A stretch of 64,000 bases of DNA from NCBI GenBank assembly GCA_043807765.1, contig JAZDFQ010000066.1, positions 124,001 through 188,000 of the forward strand. Reading direction: 5' to 3'. The notes under the pieces were generated by a model that was not told the origin of the DNA, did no database searches, and was given only the letters and a program-made list of their open reading frames with translations. Source of the DNA: Stygiobacter sp043807765 (GTDB lineage Bacteria; Bacteroidota; Ignavibacteria; Ignavibacteriales; Melioribacteraceae). Below, piece by piece: positions 1 to 8,319 of the stretch. The translations under genes and the position numbers were made by a program. The stretch's first letter is position 1, and the number at the start of each line of letters is the position of its first letter.

Positions 1-974
1 GAACCTATTGTTAACACAAAATTTGTTATGTCTTTATCCAACTTAAGTTTTTCAATTGAAACACGAATTGAAGTTGGAAGTGTTGCGTTGGATGAGCTTG
101 TTGAAAATGCTGTTAAAATTACTTCGCTCAAATTCTTAAAAAACTCTTTAGGATTTTTCTTAACAGCGTATTTTATAATAACTCCATATGTAATAAAAAA
201 GTGAATTGTTAACGCAGCCATTACTACCAGAACATACTTCAGCAGCATACCAATAATTTGAAACCCGAGTTGAGAAGCAGTGGAAAATATAAGCGCCGCA
301 ACGCCATACGGAGCTAATTTCATTGCGAAATCAATAATTTTCATCACTACATCGTAAATGCTTTGCAGTACTTTTGTTAACGGATCAATCTTTTCTTTGT
401 CGGAAACCGACATCGCTATTCCAAAAATCAGCGCAAAGAACATAATAGAAAGCAATCCGCCGCCACGGTAATTCGGATCGAGAAAGCTTACAATATCAAC
501 AAATGGATTTCGAGGAATTATATCAACTAAAATTTGCGTAAACGATTTTGCCTCTTTTGCGGAAGTTAAAATGCCGCTGACATTTTGTTTGTTGGTAATT
601 GTTTGGATTAGCGTGGTTCTATCTTGTTCGCTAATTCCGGTTCCGGGTTGAAAAACATTTACAAGCGTCATTCCAATTACAACCGAAACAGCAGTGATGA
701 TGATGGTAAATATTAAAACTTTACCGCCAATTCTTCCAATCTTTTTCAAATCTCTAAAATCTGCTACACCTAAAACGATGGCAGTAAAAATTAGAGGAAC
801 GATGATCATGAAGATCATTCTTAGGAATATTTGTCCTATTGGATAAGCAACACTTGTAACAAGCCACAAAACATTCTGGTTACCCGGTAAAAATACGTTG
901 CATAACAGACCAATAATTAAACCACTTAAAAGCCCAATAAAAATTTTAATGTGGAGCGGAAGTTTCTTTTTCAT
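1..974 (-). CDS. Dicarboxylate/amino acid:cation symporter (DAACS family), 3' end cut by window edge
   Basis: Inner-membrane Na+ or H+ coupled uptake of C4-dicarboxylates or glutamate/aspartate. The reading frame opens at an ATG at 974 and stays open to base 1, giving about 324 residues of a family that usually has 400-430, so the C-terminal part is outside the window. The N-terminus MKKKLPLHIKIFIGLLSG is followed by alternating hydrophobic segments. Close to the cut end the serine-rich re-entrant loop motif TSSSNATLP is visible; this motif binds substrate and cation in GltPh-type transporters. It is divergent from the M1 peptidase gene, with a 154-base intergenic region. Family assignment is firm; the substrate is not deducible. 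Confidence 0.9.
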   Translation of the reverse strand, partial: MKKKLPLHIKIFIGLLSGLIIGLLCNVFLPGNQNVLWLVTSVAYPIGQIFLRMIFMIIVPLIFTAIVLGVADFRDLKKIGRIGGKVLIFTIIITAVSVVIGMTLVNVFQPGTGISEQDRTTLIQTITNKQNVSGILTSAKEAKSFTQILVDIIPRNPFVDIVSFLDPNYRGGGLLSIMFFALIFGIAMSVSDKEKIDPLTKVLQSIYDVVMKIIDFAMKLAPYGVAALIFSTASQLGFQIIGMLLKYVLVVMAALTIHFFITYGVIIKYAVKKNPKEFFKNLSEVILTAFSTSSSNATLPTSIRVSIEKLKLDKDITNFVLTIG

Positions 975-1128
975 AAAAATCCGTTTGGATAGTTTGGAAT
1001 CACACTTTTGAAATTAACGAATTAAACTCATCTCTAAAAGAAAAGGTGTTAATTTTACGGTGATAAATATTTCACTTTTTACTAAACAACTACTTTGATA
1101 TTTTGACTCAAAATTAAACGGCGCATAA

Positions 1129-3132
1129 ATGAAAAAAGTTTTTACCATAATAATATTTCTACTTTTCGTAATTAACACTTTCTCGCAAGACGATGGCTCT
1201 CAATACTGTTCCGAAGGAAAGATTAGAGCGTTCACCAGTTCAAACCGGCTTAGTAAAGTTGCTTATCCGGGTGATAACAGCATTGATGCAACTTACTACA
1301 AACTAAATCTAACAGTAAACTACAACAGCAAGCTGCTTACCGGCGAGGTTACTGTTAAAGCATGGTCATCAATTGATAAGCTAACTAACTTTTTTCTTGA
1401 TCTGGTAAACACAATGGCAGTTACTTCTGTTACATCCGGCAATGTTACTGTGGCTTACTCTCAAAGTAATAATCAGCTGAAGATTAATCTTGAAAAAGAA
1501 TACGCAAAAGGTGAATTAATTACAGTAACAATTAAGTATAGCGGCTATCCGCAAAGTGCCGGATTTGGAGATTTTGTTTTCACCGCACATTCCGGACAGC
1601 CAATAATTTGGACTTTGAGCGAGCCGTACGGTGCAAAATCATGGTGGCCAAGCAAAGATACTCCTGCTGATAAAGCCGATTCTTCCGATGTATGGATTAC
1701 CGCCGATAAATCATTCATCTCAATTTCCAACGGAATATTAACCGGAACGCTGAACAATCCGGATGGGACAACAACTTATAAATGGAAAAACCGTTACCCG
1801 ATTGCGAACTACCTAATTTCCCTCGCGATGACAAACTATCAAAAATACGATACACCGTTTGAATACGAAGCCGGAAAAACCATGCCCGTAACTCACTATG
1901 TTTTTCCAGAACAGTTTAACTCAAATAAAGCCAATCTGGATTTAGTGCCCGGCATGTTAAAAATCTTTTCAGAAAAGTTTGGCCTCTATCCTTTTATTAA
2001 CGAGAAGTATGGACAAGCTCAAGTTATGAACAGTGTGAGCATGGAACACCAAACAGTTTCTTCAATGTCAACTTTTAGAGAAGATGTTGTTGCGCACGAA
2101 CTAGCTCACCAGTGGTTTGGAGATAAAGTTACTTGCAAAGATTGGCAGAACATCTGGCTTAACGAAGGCTTTGCTACTTACAGCGAAAGTATTTATTACG
2201 AATCTAAATATGGGAAATCTAAGTTCGCGAATGATGTAACCGATATAATGAATTCTGCTAAAAATGCAAAAGGCTCAATTTATGTGAAGGACATTTCCAC
2301 CATCTCCGAAATATTTAACGGAGCCAGATCATACAGCAAAGGCGGCGTAGTGCTTCATATGCTACGCGGAGTCGTTGGCGATGAGAATTTCTTTAGAATA
2401 CTGAAAGAATATCTTATTGAGCCCGGTCTTTCTTATAATGTAGCAACAACAGAAGACTTCCAACGGGTTGCAGAAAGGGTTTACGGCAAAAGTTTAGATT
2501 ACTTTTTTAAGCAATGGATTTACGGCGAAAACTATCCCAAATACACAGTTGGCTGGAGCACAAAACAAGCGAGTGGAGATATTTTCGACCTAACTTTCCG
2601 ACTTAAACAAAACATAAATTCCGAACCTCATTTTTTTACAATGCCGGTTCAAATTAAAATCACTACAAACAAATCAACAATTTTTACCACCGTATTCAAT
2701 GATCAGCAAGATCAAGGCTGGGTAATTCCAATAAGCGGACAGCCGTTAACGGTTACAATGGATCCGGAGAACTGGATTTTGAAAGACATTGTAGCAAACA
2801 CGGAAATAGCTGAAGAAGAAACAATGCCTACTAAGTTTTCTCTTTCTCAAAACTATCCCAATCCGTTTAATCCGGAAACAACAATTAGGTACACGATAGC
2901 CCCACCAAACCTCCCCAAAGGGGAGGCTTTACAGCATGTTACGCTAAAAGTTTTCGATGTACTTGGAAGAGAAGTAGCAACATTGGTGAATGAATACAAA
3001 CAACCGGGAAATTATAAGGTTATCTTTAACGTAAAGACACGCCATGGCGTGTCTCTACCTAGTGCCGTTTATTTCTATCGCTTGCAAAGCGGTAGTTACA
3101 GCGATACAAAGAAATTAATTTTGATGAAATGA
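1129..3132 (+). CDS. Secreted M1-family zinc aminopeptidase with T9SS sorting domain
   Basis: Exported metallo-aminopeptidase, 667 residues. A signal peptide (MKKVFTIIIFLLFVINTFSQ) is followed by the M1 N-terminal beta domain and the gluzincin domain. H323, E324 and H327 form the HELAH zinc site and E346 in NEGFA is the third ligand; the substrate-pocket GxMEN motif appears as SMEHQ. A T9SS C-terminal domain occupies about residues 570-667 (QNYPNPFNPETT ... KKLILMK). Two stretches of the sorting domain look like translated genomic repeats: APPNLPKGEALQ in the first loop and KTRHGVSLPS in the second. The stop overlaps the start of the next gene (ATGA), indicating translational coupling. The peptide or protein substrate is unknown. 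Confidence 0.93.
   Translation: MKKVFTIIIFLLFVINTFSQDDGSQYCSEGKIRAFTSSNRLSKVAYPGDNSIDATYYKLNLTVNYNSKLLTGEVTVKAWSSIDKLTNFFLDLVNTMAVTSVTSGNVTVAYSQSNNQLKINLEKEYAKGELITVTIKYSGYPQSAGFGDFVFTAHSGQPIIWTLSEPYGAKSWWPSKDTPADKADSSDVWITADKSFISISNGILTGTLNNPDGTTTYKWKNRYPIANYLISLAMTNYQKYDTPFEYEAGKTMPVTHYVFPEQFNSNKANLDLVPGMLKIFSEKFGLYPFINEKYGQAQVMNSVSMEHQTVSSMSTFREDVVAHELAHQWFGDKVTCKDWQNIWLNEGFATYSESIYYESKYGKSKFANDVTDIMNSAKNAKGSIYVKDISTISEIFNGARSYSKGGVVLHMLRGVVGDENFFRILKEYLIEPGLSYNVATTEDFQRVAERVYGKSLDYFFKQWIYGENYPKYTVGWSTKQASGDIFDLTFRLKQNINSEPHFFTMPVQIKITTNKSTIFTTVFNDQQDQGWVIPISGQPLTVTMDPENWILKDIVANTEIAEEETMPTKFSLSQNYPNPFNPETTIRYTIAPPNLPKGEALQHVTLKVFDVLGREVATLVNEYKQPGNYKVIFNVKTRHGVSLPSAVYFYRLQSGSYSDTKKLILMK
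2863..2987 (+). repeat. 125-bp block shared with 7945-8069, containing a CCTCCCC/GGGGAGG palindrome
   Basis: This part of the sorting-domain coding sequence matches 7945-8069 with one mismatch by my alignment, while the flanking codons differ. At its centre (2910-2926) is CCTCCCCAAAGGGGAGG, a 7-bp perfect stem with a 3-base loop. It is translated as PPNLPKGEA, which is absent from the other five sorting domains in the window. This indicates a palindromic repeat insertion followed by gene conversion or recent domain copying. Confidence 0.85.
3031..3058 (+). repeat. 28-bp palindromic repeat translated inside the sorting domain
   Basis: AGACACGCCATGGCGTGTCT (3035-3054) is a perfect 20-bp palindrome; it extends to 3031-3058 with a single mismatched pair. 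It encodes KTRHGVSL in the loop before the AVYFYRLQ strand of the M1 peptidase sorting domain. The GC content is higher than that of the surrounding AT-rich codons, so it looks inserted. Confidence 0.85.
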
Positions 3133-5075
3133 TAAATCATAGAAAAATATTTATTCTAATCACAATTCTTACCTTAAGAATCTGTTTTGCTCAGAACGTA
3201 CAAATAACTAATGGCTGGTATTACGTAGATGGTCAAAAATTTTTCCTTAAAGGCATTGGTTATGAAACCCACACCAGACCGGGACAAGTACCGTGGATTT
3301 ACAAGTTTGATTCTGACCTGATCAGATTTGATTTAGACAGAATTAAAAACGCCGGCTTCAATACTATCCGCACATGGAGCGCAATTACGGAAGAAGAACT
3401 AAAATTAGTTGAAGAATCGGGCCTAAAAATGCTGTTCGGTATTTGGATTGACCCGGCAGGAGACTTTGGCTCGCAGACATTTAGAACTTCCGCGCTGAAT
3501 CAAGTAAACGCAGTTCTCAATTATTCTAATAAGTATAAATGTATCATAGGCTATCTAATAATGAACGAGCCGCAAGTTGCTCATATCTATAATGCTGGCG
3601 CTGAGAATCTTCTTAGTCTTTGGCAAACTGTAAGAGATTTAATTCATCAAAGACACGTTGGCGTACCTATTTCGTTTTCTAATACAATTGTCGGCGATTA
3701 CATAAGCACAGATATTTTTGATTTTGCTGCTTACAATGCATACATCTACAATCCGGTAACAATAAGCGCTTCGCACGGATATGCCGGATATTTAAGTTTT
3801 TTGAAAAACAATCGCGCTTCTCAAAAACCATTTGTTGTTACCGAGTATGGATTATCAGTATCGCCCGGCTCTCCAAGTACAAAATATACTTACGGCGGAA
3901 ATACATTAGCGCAGCAAACCAACGGCAATTTGCTGATGTACAGAAGTTTAATAGATGCCGGGGCTCAAGGTGGAGTAGTTTTTCAATATCACGACGGCTG
4001 GTGGAAAGGCGGAAATGAATTTGCTCATGATTCAACACCTGAAGAATGGTTTGGATTAATTGAGTTCGCAAATCAAAATGATAAGTACGGCTTTACCCGT
4101 CCGGTATGGTCTGCTTATACAACCTACAACAAAGCAATTATTACTGAGCCCAAGAATGAAAAAGTTTACGGTGAACAAATTCCACTGGAAATTTTCACCA
4201 CTGGCGATGTACGCTCATTTTCAATTGTAATGAACGATAGCACTATTCTGAATGAAAATATTGGTTCAAATTATTTTAACGGAAGTTTGTCCCTAAAATT
4301 CATTGAGCATGTAAAAGATTTTCAGCTAACTTTTCTTTTCTTCGATGCAAACGGCATTACGCTAAAATCGGAAACAATTTCTGTTCTATGTTCAAAGAAA
4401 CAACTGCAGCTTCCCGAAATAAAAATGCAGCTTGTTCCGGCTGACTTGCATCCCGGTAGCAAAAATTATGTGTTAGCAGAAGTAATTAACGATTCATCGT
4501 TTACAATTGAAGGTGATAGAGTTGATTATGTAGTTCATCCGCATATTGGCTTTGATGAAGGAACCGCAAAGTACAGAGTAATTAGTTTACTTGATAACAA
4601 ATATCTAATTACAGATTATTTTGATATTCCCAAAGAAACTAAAGCGGCAACATTCGGTACCGGGTTTACAATCCGGCATGGAAAATTTACAAAGAGAATT
4701 TTCACTCAATTGGTTTTAACACACGGCACTTGGGCTAACTCAATTAAAGCAACGGATGTTATTACAGACATTCAAAATTTTGAAACCGGCACAAACAAAT
4801 CAATACCGGAAATAAAATTATTCCAGAACAGTCCGAACCCGTTCAATCCGGAAACAACAATAAACTACTCGCTTCCAAAGAGTGCGCACGTAACACTAAA
4901 AGTTTATGATATGCTCGGGCGGGAAATTGTAACGCTTGTTGATGAATACAAAACTGCCGGAAATTATAGTTCTACGTTCAACACTCTTCGTTCTTCACTC
5001 ACTTCTGGTGTTTACTTTTACAGATTACAAAGCGGCTCATTTAGTGTTACAAAAAAACTTGTTCTAATGAGATAA
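3129..5075 (+). CDS. Secreted TIM-barrel glycoside hydrolase (GH2/GH5/GH72-like fold) with T9SS sorting domain
   Basis: 648 residues, starting on the ATGA that overlaps the previous stop. A signal peptide ends at CFAQ. The catalytic barrel covers about residues 22-330 (DGQKFFLKGIGYE, GFNTIRTWS). E147 in MNEP is the likely acid/base and E239 in VTEYG the likely nucleophile, the usual clan GH-A pair. A middle beta-rich region (about 350-560) of unknown role precedes the sorting domain (NSPNPFNPETT ... KKLVLMR). The acceptor loop carries TLRSSLTS, translated from a dispersed repeat (4971-4999). The overall shape is closest to glucanase or glucanosyltransferase-like enzymes, but I cannot fix the family or substrate. 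Co-transcribed with the aminopeptidase. Confidence 0.8.
   Translation: MINHRKIFILITILTLRICFAQNVQITNGWYYVDGQKFFLKGIGYETHTRPGQVPWIYKFDSDLIRFDLDRIKNAGFNTIRTWSAITEEELKLVEESGLKMLFGIWIDPAGDFGSQTFRTSALNQVNAVLNYSNKYKCIIGYLIMNEPQVAHIYNAGAENLLSLWQTVRDLIHQRHVGVPISFSNTIVGDYISTDIFDFAAYNAYIYNPVTISASHGYAGYLSFLKNNRASQKPFVVTEYGLSVSPGSPSTKYTYGGNTLAQQTNGNLLMYRSLIDAGAQGGVVFQYHDGWWKGGNEFAHDSTPEEWFGLIEFANQNDKYGFTRPVWSAYTTYNKAIITEPKNEKVYGEQIPLEIFTTGDVRSFSIVMNDSTILNENIGSNYFNGSLSLKFIEHVKDFQLTFLFFDANGITLKSETISVLCSKKQLQLPEIKMQLVPADLHPGSKNYVLAEVINDSSFTIEGDRVDYVVHPHIGFDEGTAKYRVISLLDNKYLITDYFDIPKETKAATFGTGFTIRHGKFTKRIFTQLVLTHGTWANSIKATDVITDIQNFETGTNKSIPEIKLFQNSPNPFNPETTINYSLPKSAHVTLKVYDMLGREIVTLVDEYKTAGNYSSTFNTLRSSLTSGVYFYRLQSGSFSVTKKLVLMR
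4971..4999 (+). repeat. Dispersed repeat (ACACTCTTCGTTCTTCACT family) inside a sorting domain
   Basis: 29 bases, identical except for one base to the coding-strand sequence of 28008-28036 in an unrelated secreted protein. It is also related to the inverted arms around the four-helix-bundle gene at 39033-39478, sharing the 13-mer CACTCTTCGTTCT with the left arm. Translated as TLRSSL in the sorting-domain loop. Confidence 0.75.
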
Positions 5076-5487
5076 AATTTCAGTGGATTAAGGCAGCTAC
5101 TAAATCTATTACGGTTCGAAAGTAATCATTAAAAGAAATTACTGTTTCTTTCCCACTCTTTCGTTTTAGTTGAATTGAATAAGATTTATTGTCCATCTGG
5201 AATTTTATTAGTAGTTTCGTCCCAGTTCAAACAAGGACTTATCTTCTGTGGCTTTCTCTAGCAACAAAATAAAGCTAATCTCCGGATATTCATTCATTCA
5301 CTTCGCAATAACAACTATTCTTTTTATTGATTATAAATAAGCTATAATCCATATCCTGAACAAGTACTCTAGAAGAGTATCTCCTACTGAAATAGGAAGC
5401 CGATTTACCATTGATAGCATAATGGTGTCCCCCAATCAAGCGAAGAATTTATTCCTTAATAAAAAATCAAGTGATAAGAGGTGTTAT
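5076..5487. other. Intergenic region, no gene recognised
   Basis: 412 AT-rich bases between the glycosidase and the delta-60 repeat protein. I see no ORF with a plausible start, no RNA gene and no strong hairpin. The promoter of the downstream gene should lie here. An in-frame upstream extension from 5422 exists but is not needed for the protein. Confidence 0.5.
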
Positions 5488-8205
5488 ATGAAGAAGTTCT
5501 TTTTAATTGCTTTTTTTATTCTGATAATGAATCAAAATAACATGTCACAAACTTCCACACCGAACAATGATATGTGGATAACTAACGGAACTGTATTGGC
5601 TTTTTGTGTAGATGGAAATTATACTTATTTAGGTGGAAGCTTTACTTTAATTGGACCAAATACTGGTCATGGTGCAAAATATACTACATCGTCATCAATT
5701 CATAATACAAATTTTCCTAAGGTGAATGGCTCTATTAGCGTATGCGTTCCTGATGGTAGCGGCGGATGGTATATTGGAGGCAGTTTTACAAAAATTGGTT
5801 CATCAACAAGAAACTATTTAGCAAAAATTAACTCAGATGGAACTGTTAACGATTGGAATCCAAATGCAAGTGGTTCTGTTTATTGCATCGCTATAAGCGA
5901 GATTGATGTTTATGTTGGGGGGCGATTTGCAACCATCGGCGGTCTATCAAGAAACAATATTGCCAAACTGAATAACACAACCGGCGCTGCAGATGCAACT
6001 TGGAATCCTAATGCAGATAATCAAATCAATTGTATGGCGACAGACGGCAGTTATATTTATACGGGAGGTTGGTTTTCAACCATCGGCGGTCTATCAAGAA
6101 ACTATATCGCCAAACTGAATAACACAACCGGTGCTGCAGATGCAACATGGAATCCGAATGCAAGCGCTGGAGTAATAAGTATCGCCATAAGTGGCAGTGT
6201 CGTTTTCGCAGGTGGAGACTTTACAACTATTGGCGGCCAATCAAGAAACCATATTGCCAAGCTTAATAATACAACCGGTGCTGCAGATGCAACATGGAAT
6301 CCTAATTCAGGATCTTCTATCAAATGTATAGCAACAGACGGCAGCTATATTTATACCGGAGGATATTTTACAACGATTGGAGGTCAAACGAGAAACTATA
6401 TCGCCAAACTTAATAATACTAACGGTAACGCGGATGGAACTTGGAATCCTAATGCAAACGGTACTGTGCAGTCCATAACCATAGATGGTAGTAATATATA
6501 CGCTGGAGGAAGTTTTACAACTATTGGGGCACAGACCAGAAACTACATTGCCAAAGTGGACAACACAAATGGTGATGCCGATGCAACATGGGATCCTAAT
6601 GCAAACGGCACAGTAAATACAATAGCAATAGATGGTGTTAATATATATACTGGAGGAAGTTTTACTTCGACAGGATGTCAGGCAAGAAACAACATAGCTA
6701 AAATTAACAATACAACCGGTGTGCTTGATGAAACTTGGAACCCGGATGCAAATAATACTATTCGTACTATTGCCATCAGTAATAGTGACATTTTTGTAGG
6801 GGGAAATTTTACAACCATCGGGGGTCAAGCAAGAAACTATATTGCAAAACTTAATAACTCAACGGGTACAGCGGACGCAACTTGGAATCCGAATGCAAGC
6901 AGTACAGTCTATACAATAGCAACAGATGGAACCAACGTTTACGTTGGCGGATTATTTACAACAATTGGCGGCGGATTCACTCGGAATCGAATAGCTAATT
7001 TAGACTACACTAGCGGTTACGCACAAACTTGGAATCCAAATGCTAACAGCACTGTATACACAATAGCTATAGATGGTACTAATATATATGCCGGAGGAGA
7101 TTTTACAACAATTGGGTCATCAACGACCAGAAACTACATTGTCAAACTAAGTAGTTCATCTAATACTCCCGATGCATCATGGATCCCTAATGCGAACAGT
7201 ACTGTCTATAGTATTGCCCTAGATGGTAGCAATGTATATGCAGGTGGCGATTTTACTTACATCGGTGGATTATCAAGGAATAGGATGGCTAAATTATACA
7301 ACTCGGCTGGTGCAGCCGAGGCAACCTTTAATCCGAATGCGAATGGTTCAGTTCGTTGTATTGCTATAAGTGGAGGTGATTTATACGTTGGAGGACGGTT
7401 CACTACTATTGGCAGTCAGTCAAGGAATTACATCGGCAAACTTAATAGCATAGACGGAGCAGCAGATGGCACTTGGAATCCGAATGCTAGCAGTTATGTC
7501 TACACAATTGCTGCAAGTAATAATGATATATATGCTGGCGGAGACTTTCAAACTATCAATGGTGAATCCCAGCCATACTTAGCTCTTTTTACTGATAGAG
7601 TTCTTCCAGTTGAGTTAACTTCTTTTTCTGCAAGCCTAGTTAACGGAAAAGTATTATTAATTTGGTCTACAGCTACGGAAGTAAACAATTATGGTTTTGA
7701 GATTGAAAGAAGTGAAAAGGCAATAGGCAATAGTGGAGGCTGGGAAAAAATTGGTTTTATTCAAGGGCACGGTAACAGTAATTCTTCAAAAGATTATTCA
7801 TATACAGACAATACTCCTCCAAACGGAAAAATAAAATACAGATTGAAGCAGATCGATTTCAATGGCGTTTTCGAATATTCAAATGAAATTGAAACTAACA
7901 TTTCTTTACCGACAAACTTTTCATTGCATCAAAACTATCCAAACCCGTTTAATCCGGAAACAACAATTAGGTACACGATAGCCCCACCAAACCTCCCCAA
8001 AGGGGAGGCTTTACAGCATGTTACGCTAAAAGTTTTCGATGTACTTGGGAGAGAAGTAGCAACATTGGTAGATGAATTCAAGCAGCCGGGTGTTTACAAT
8101 TCTCCATTCTCAATTCTCAATTATAAATTGGTTTCCGGTGTTTACTTCTACACGTTGAAAGCCGGTGAATTTTCCGAAACAAAAAAGATGATTATTTTAA
8201 AATAG
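5488..8205 (+). CDS. Secreted delta-60 repeat (DUF5122-like) beta-propeller protein with T9SS sorting domain
   Basis: 905 residues from the ATG at 5488, which follows AGAGG (5476-5480) and begins a good signal peptide (MKKFFLIAFFILIMNQNNMS); an upstream start at 5422 would put 22 polar residues before it. About 12 repeats of roughly 47 residues follow, each with the pattern YxGGxFTTIGGxxRNxIAKLN...ATWNPNA. Such repeats fold as propeller blades and are usually found in exported adhesive or surface proteins. Next come a short beta-sandwich segment (LPVELTSFSASLVNGKV ... EIERS) and the sorting domain. The repeats are also similar at DNA level, so copy number may vary between strains. The sorting domain carries both the PPNLPKGEA insert and a FSILNYKL repeat-derived loop. 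No enzymatic motif is seen; a ligand-binding or scaffold role is inference. Confidence 0.85.
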   Translation: MKKFFLIAFFILIMNQNNMSQTSTPNNDMWITNGTVLAFCVDGNYTYLGGSFTLIGPNTGHGAKYTTSSSIHNTNFPKVNGSISVCVPDGSGGWYIGGSFTKIGSSTRNYLAKINSDGTVNDWNPNASGSVYCIAISEIDVYVGGRFATIGGLSRNNIAKLNNTTGAADATWNPNADNQINCMATDGSYIYTGGWFSTIGGLSRNYIAKLNNTTGAADATWNPNASAGVISIAISGSVVFAGGDFTTIGGQSRNHIAKLNNTTGAADATWNPNSGSSIKCIATDGSYIYTGGYFTTIGGQTRNYIAKLNNTNGNADGTWNPNANGTVQSITIDGSNIYAGGSFTTIGAQTRNYIAKVDNTNGDADATWDPNANGTVNTIAIDGVNIYTGGSFTSTGCQARNNIAKINNTTGVLDETWNPDANNTIRTIAISNSDIFVGGNFTTIGGQARNYIAKLNNSTGTADATWNPNASSTVYTIATDGTNVYVGGLFTTIGGGFTRNRIANLDYTSGYAQTWNPNANSTVYTIAIDGTNIYAGGDFTTIGSSTTRNYIVKLSSSSNTPDASWIPNANSTVYSIALDGSNVYAGGDFTYIGGLSRNRMAKLYNSAGAAEATFNPNANGSVRCIAISGGDLYVGGRFTTIGSQSRNYIGKLNSIDGAADGTWNPNASSYVYTIAASNNDIYAGGDFQTINGESQPYLALFTDRVLPVELTSFSASLVNGKVLLIWSTATEVNNYGFEIERSEKAIGNSGGWEKIGFIQGHGNSNSSKDYSYTDNTPPNGKIKYRLKQIDFNGVFEYSNEIETNISLPTNFSLHQNYPNPFNPETTIRYTIAPPNLPKGEALQHVTLKVFDVLGREVATLVDEFKQPGVYNSPFSILNYKLVSGVYFYTLKAGEFSETKKMIILK
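7945..8069 (+). repeat. Second copy of the 125-bp sorting-domain block with GC-rich palindrome
   Basis: Matches 2863-2987 with one mismatch (G for A in the LGRE codons). It contains the same CCTCCCCAAAGGGGAGG stem-loop translated within the loop before HVTLKVFDVLG. Confidence 0.85.
8098..8129 (+). repeat. AATTCTCAATTCTCAATTAT-family repeat inside a sorting domain
   Basis: Low-complexity repeat translated as FSILNYKL. Essentially the same sequence lies at the same protein position in the GH10 gene (61479-61510) and in the spacers at 19169-19237 and 39897-39930. Confidence 0.8.
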
Positions 8206-8319
8206 CTCCCAACAAAGTTTGCGGCTGAGTAAATTTCCTTAAATCAGCCGCAATTCCTATTTTTCCACCACAACATTTCTTTTTCTAAATTAGTATCAAC
8301 AATTAGCGGCTCAACAGTT

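Noticed and set aside
6307..6828. A 173-codon open frame on the - strand inside the delta-60 repeat gene (and a neighbour at 6102-6323)
   Set aside because: It is a mirror of the tandem repeats on the coding strand; cysteine- and isoleucine-rich translation with no start signal or domain.
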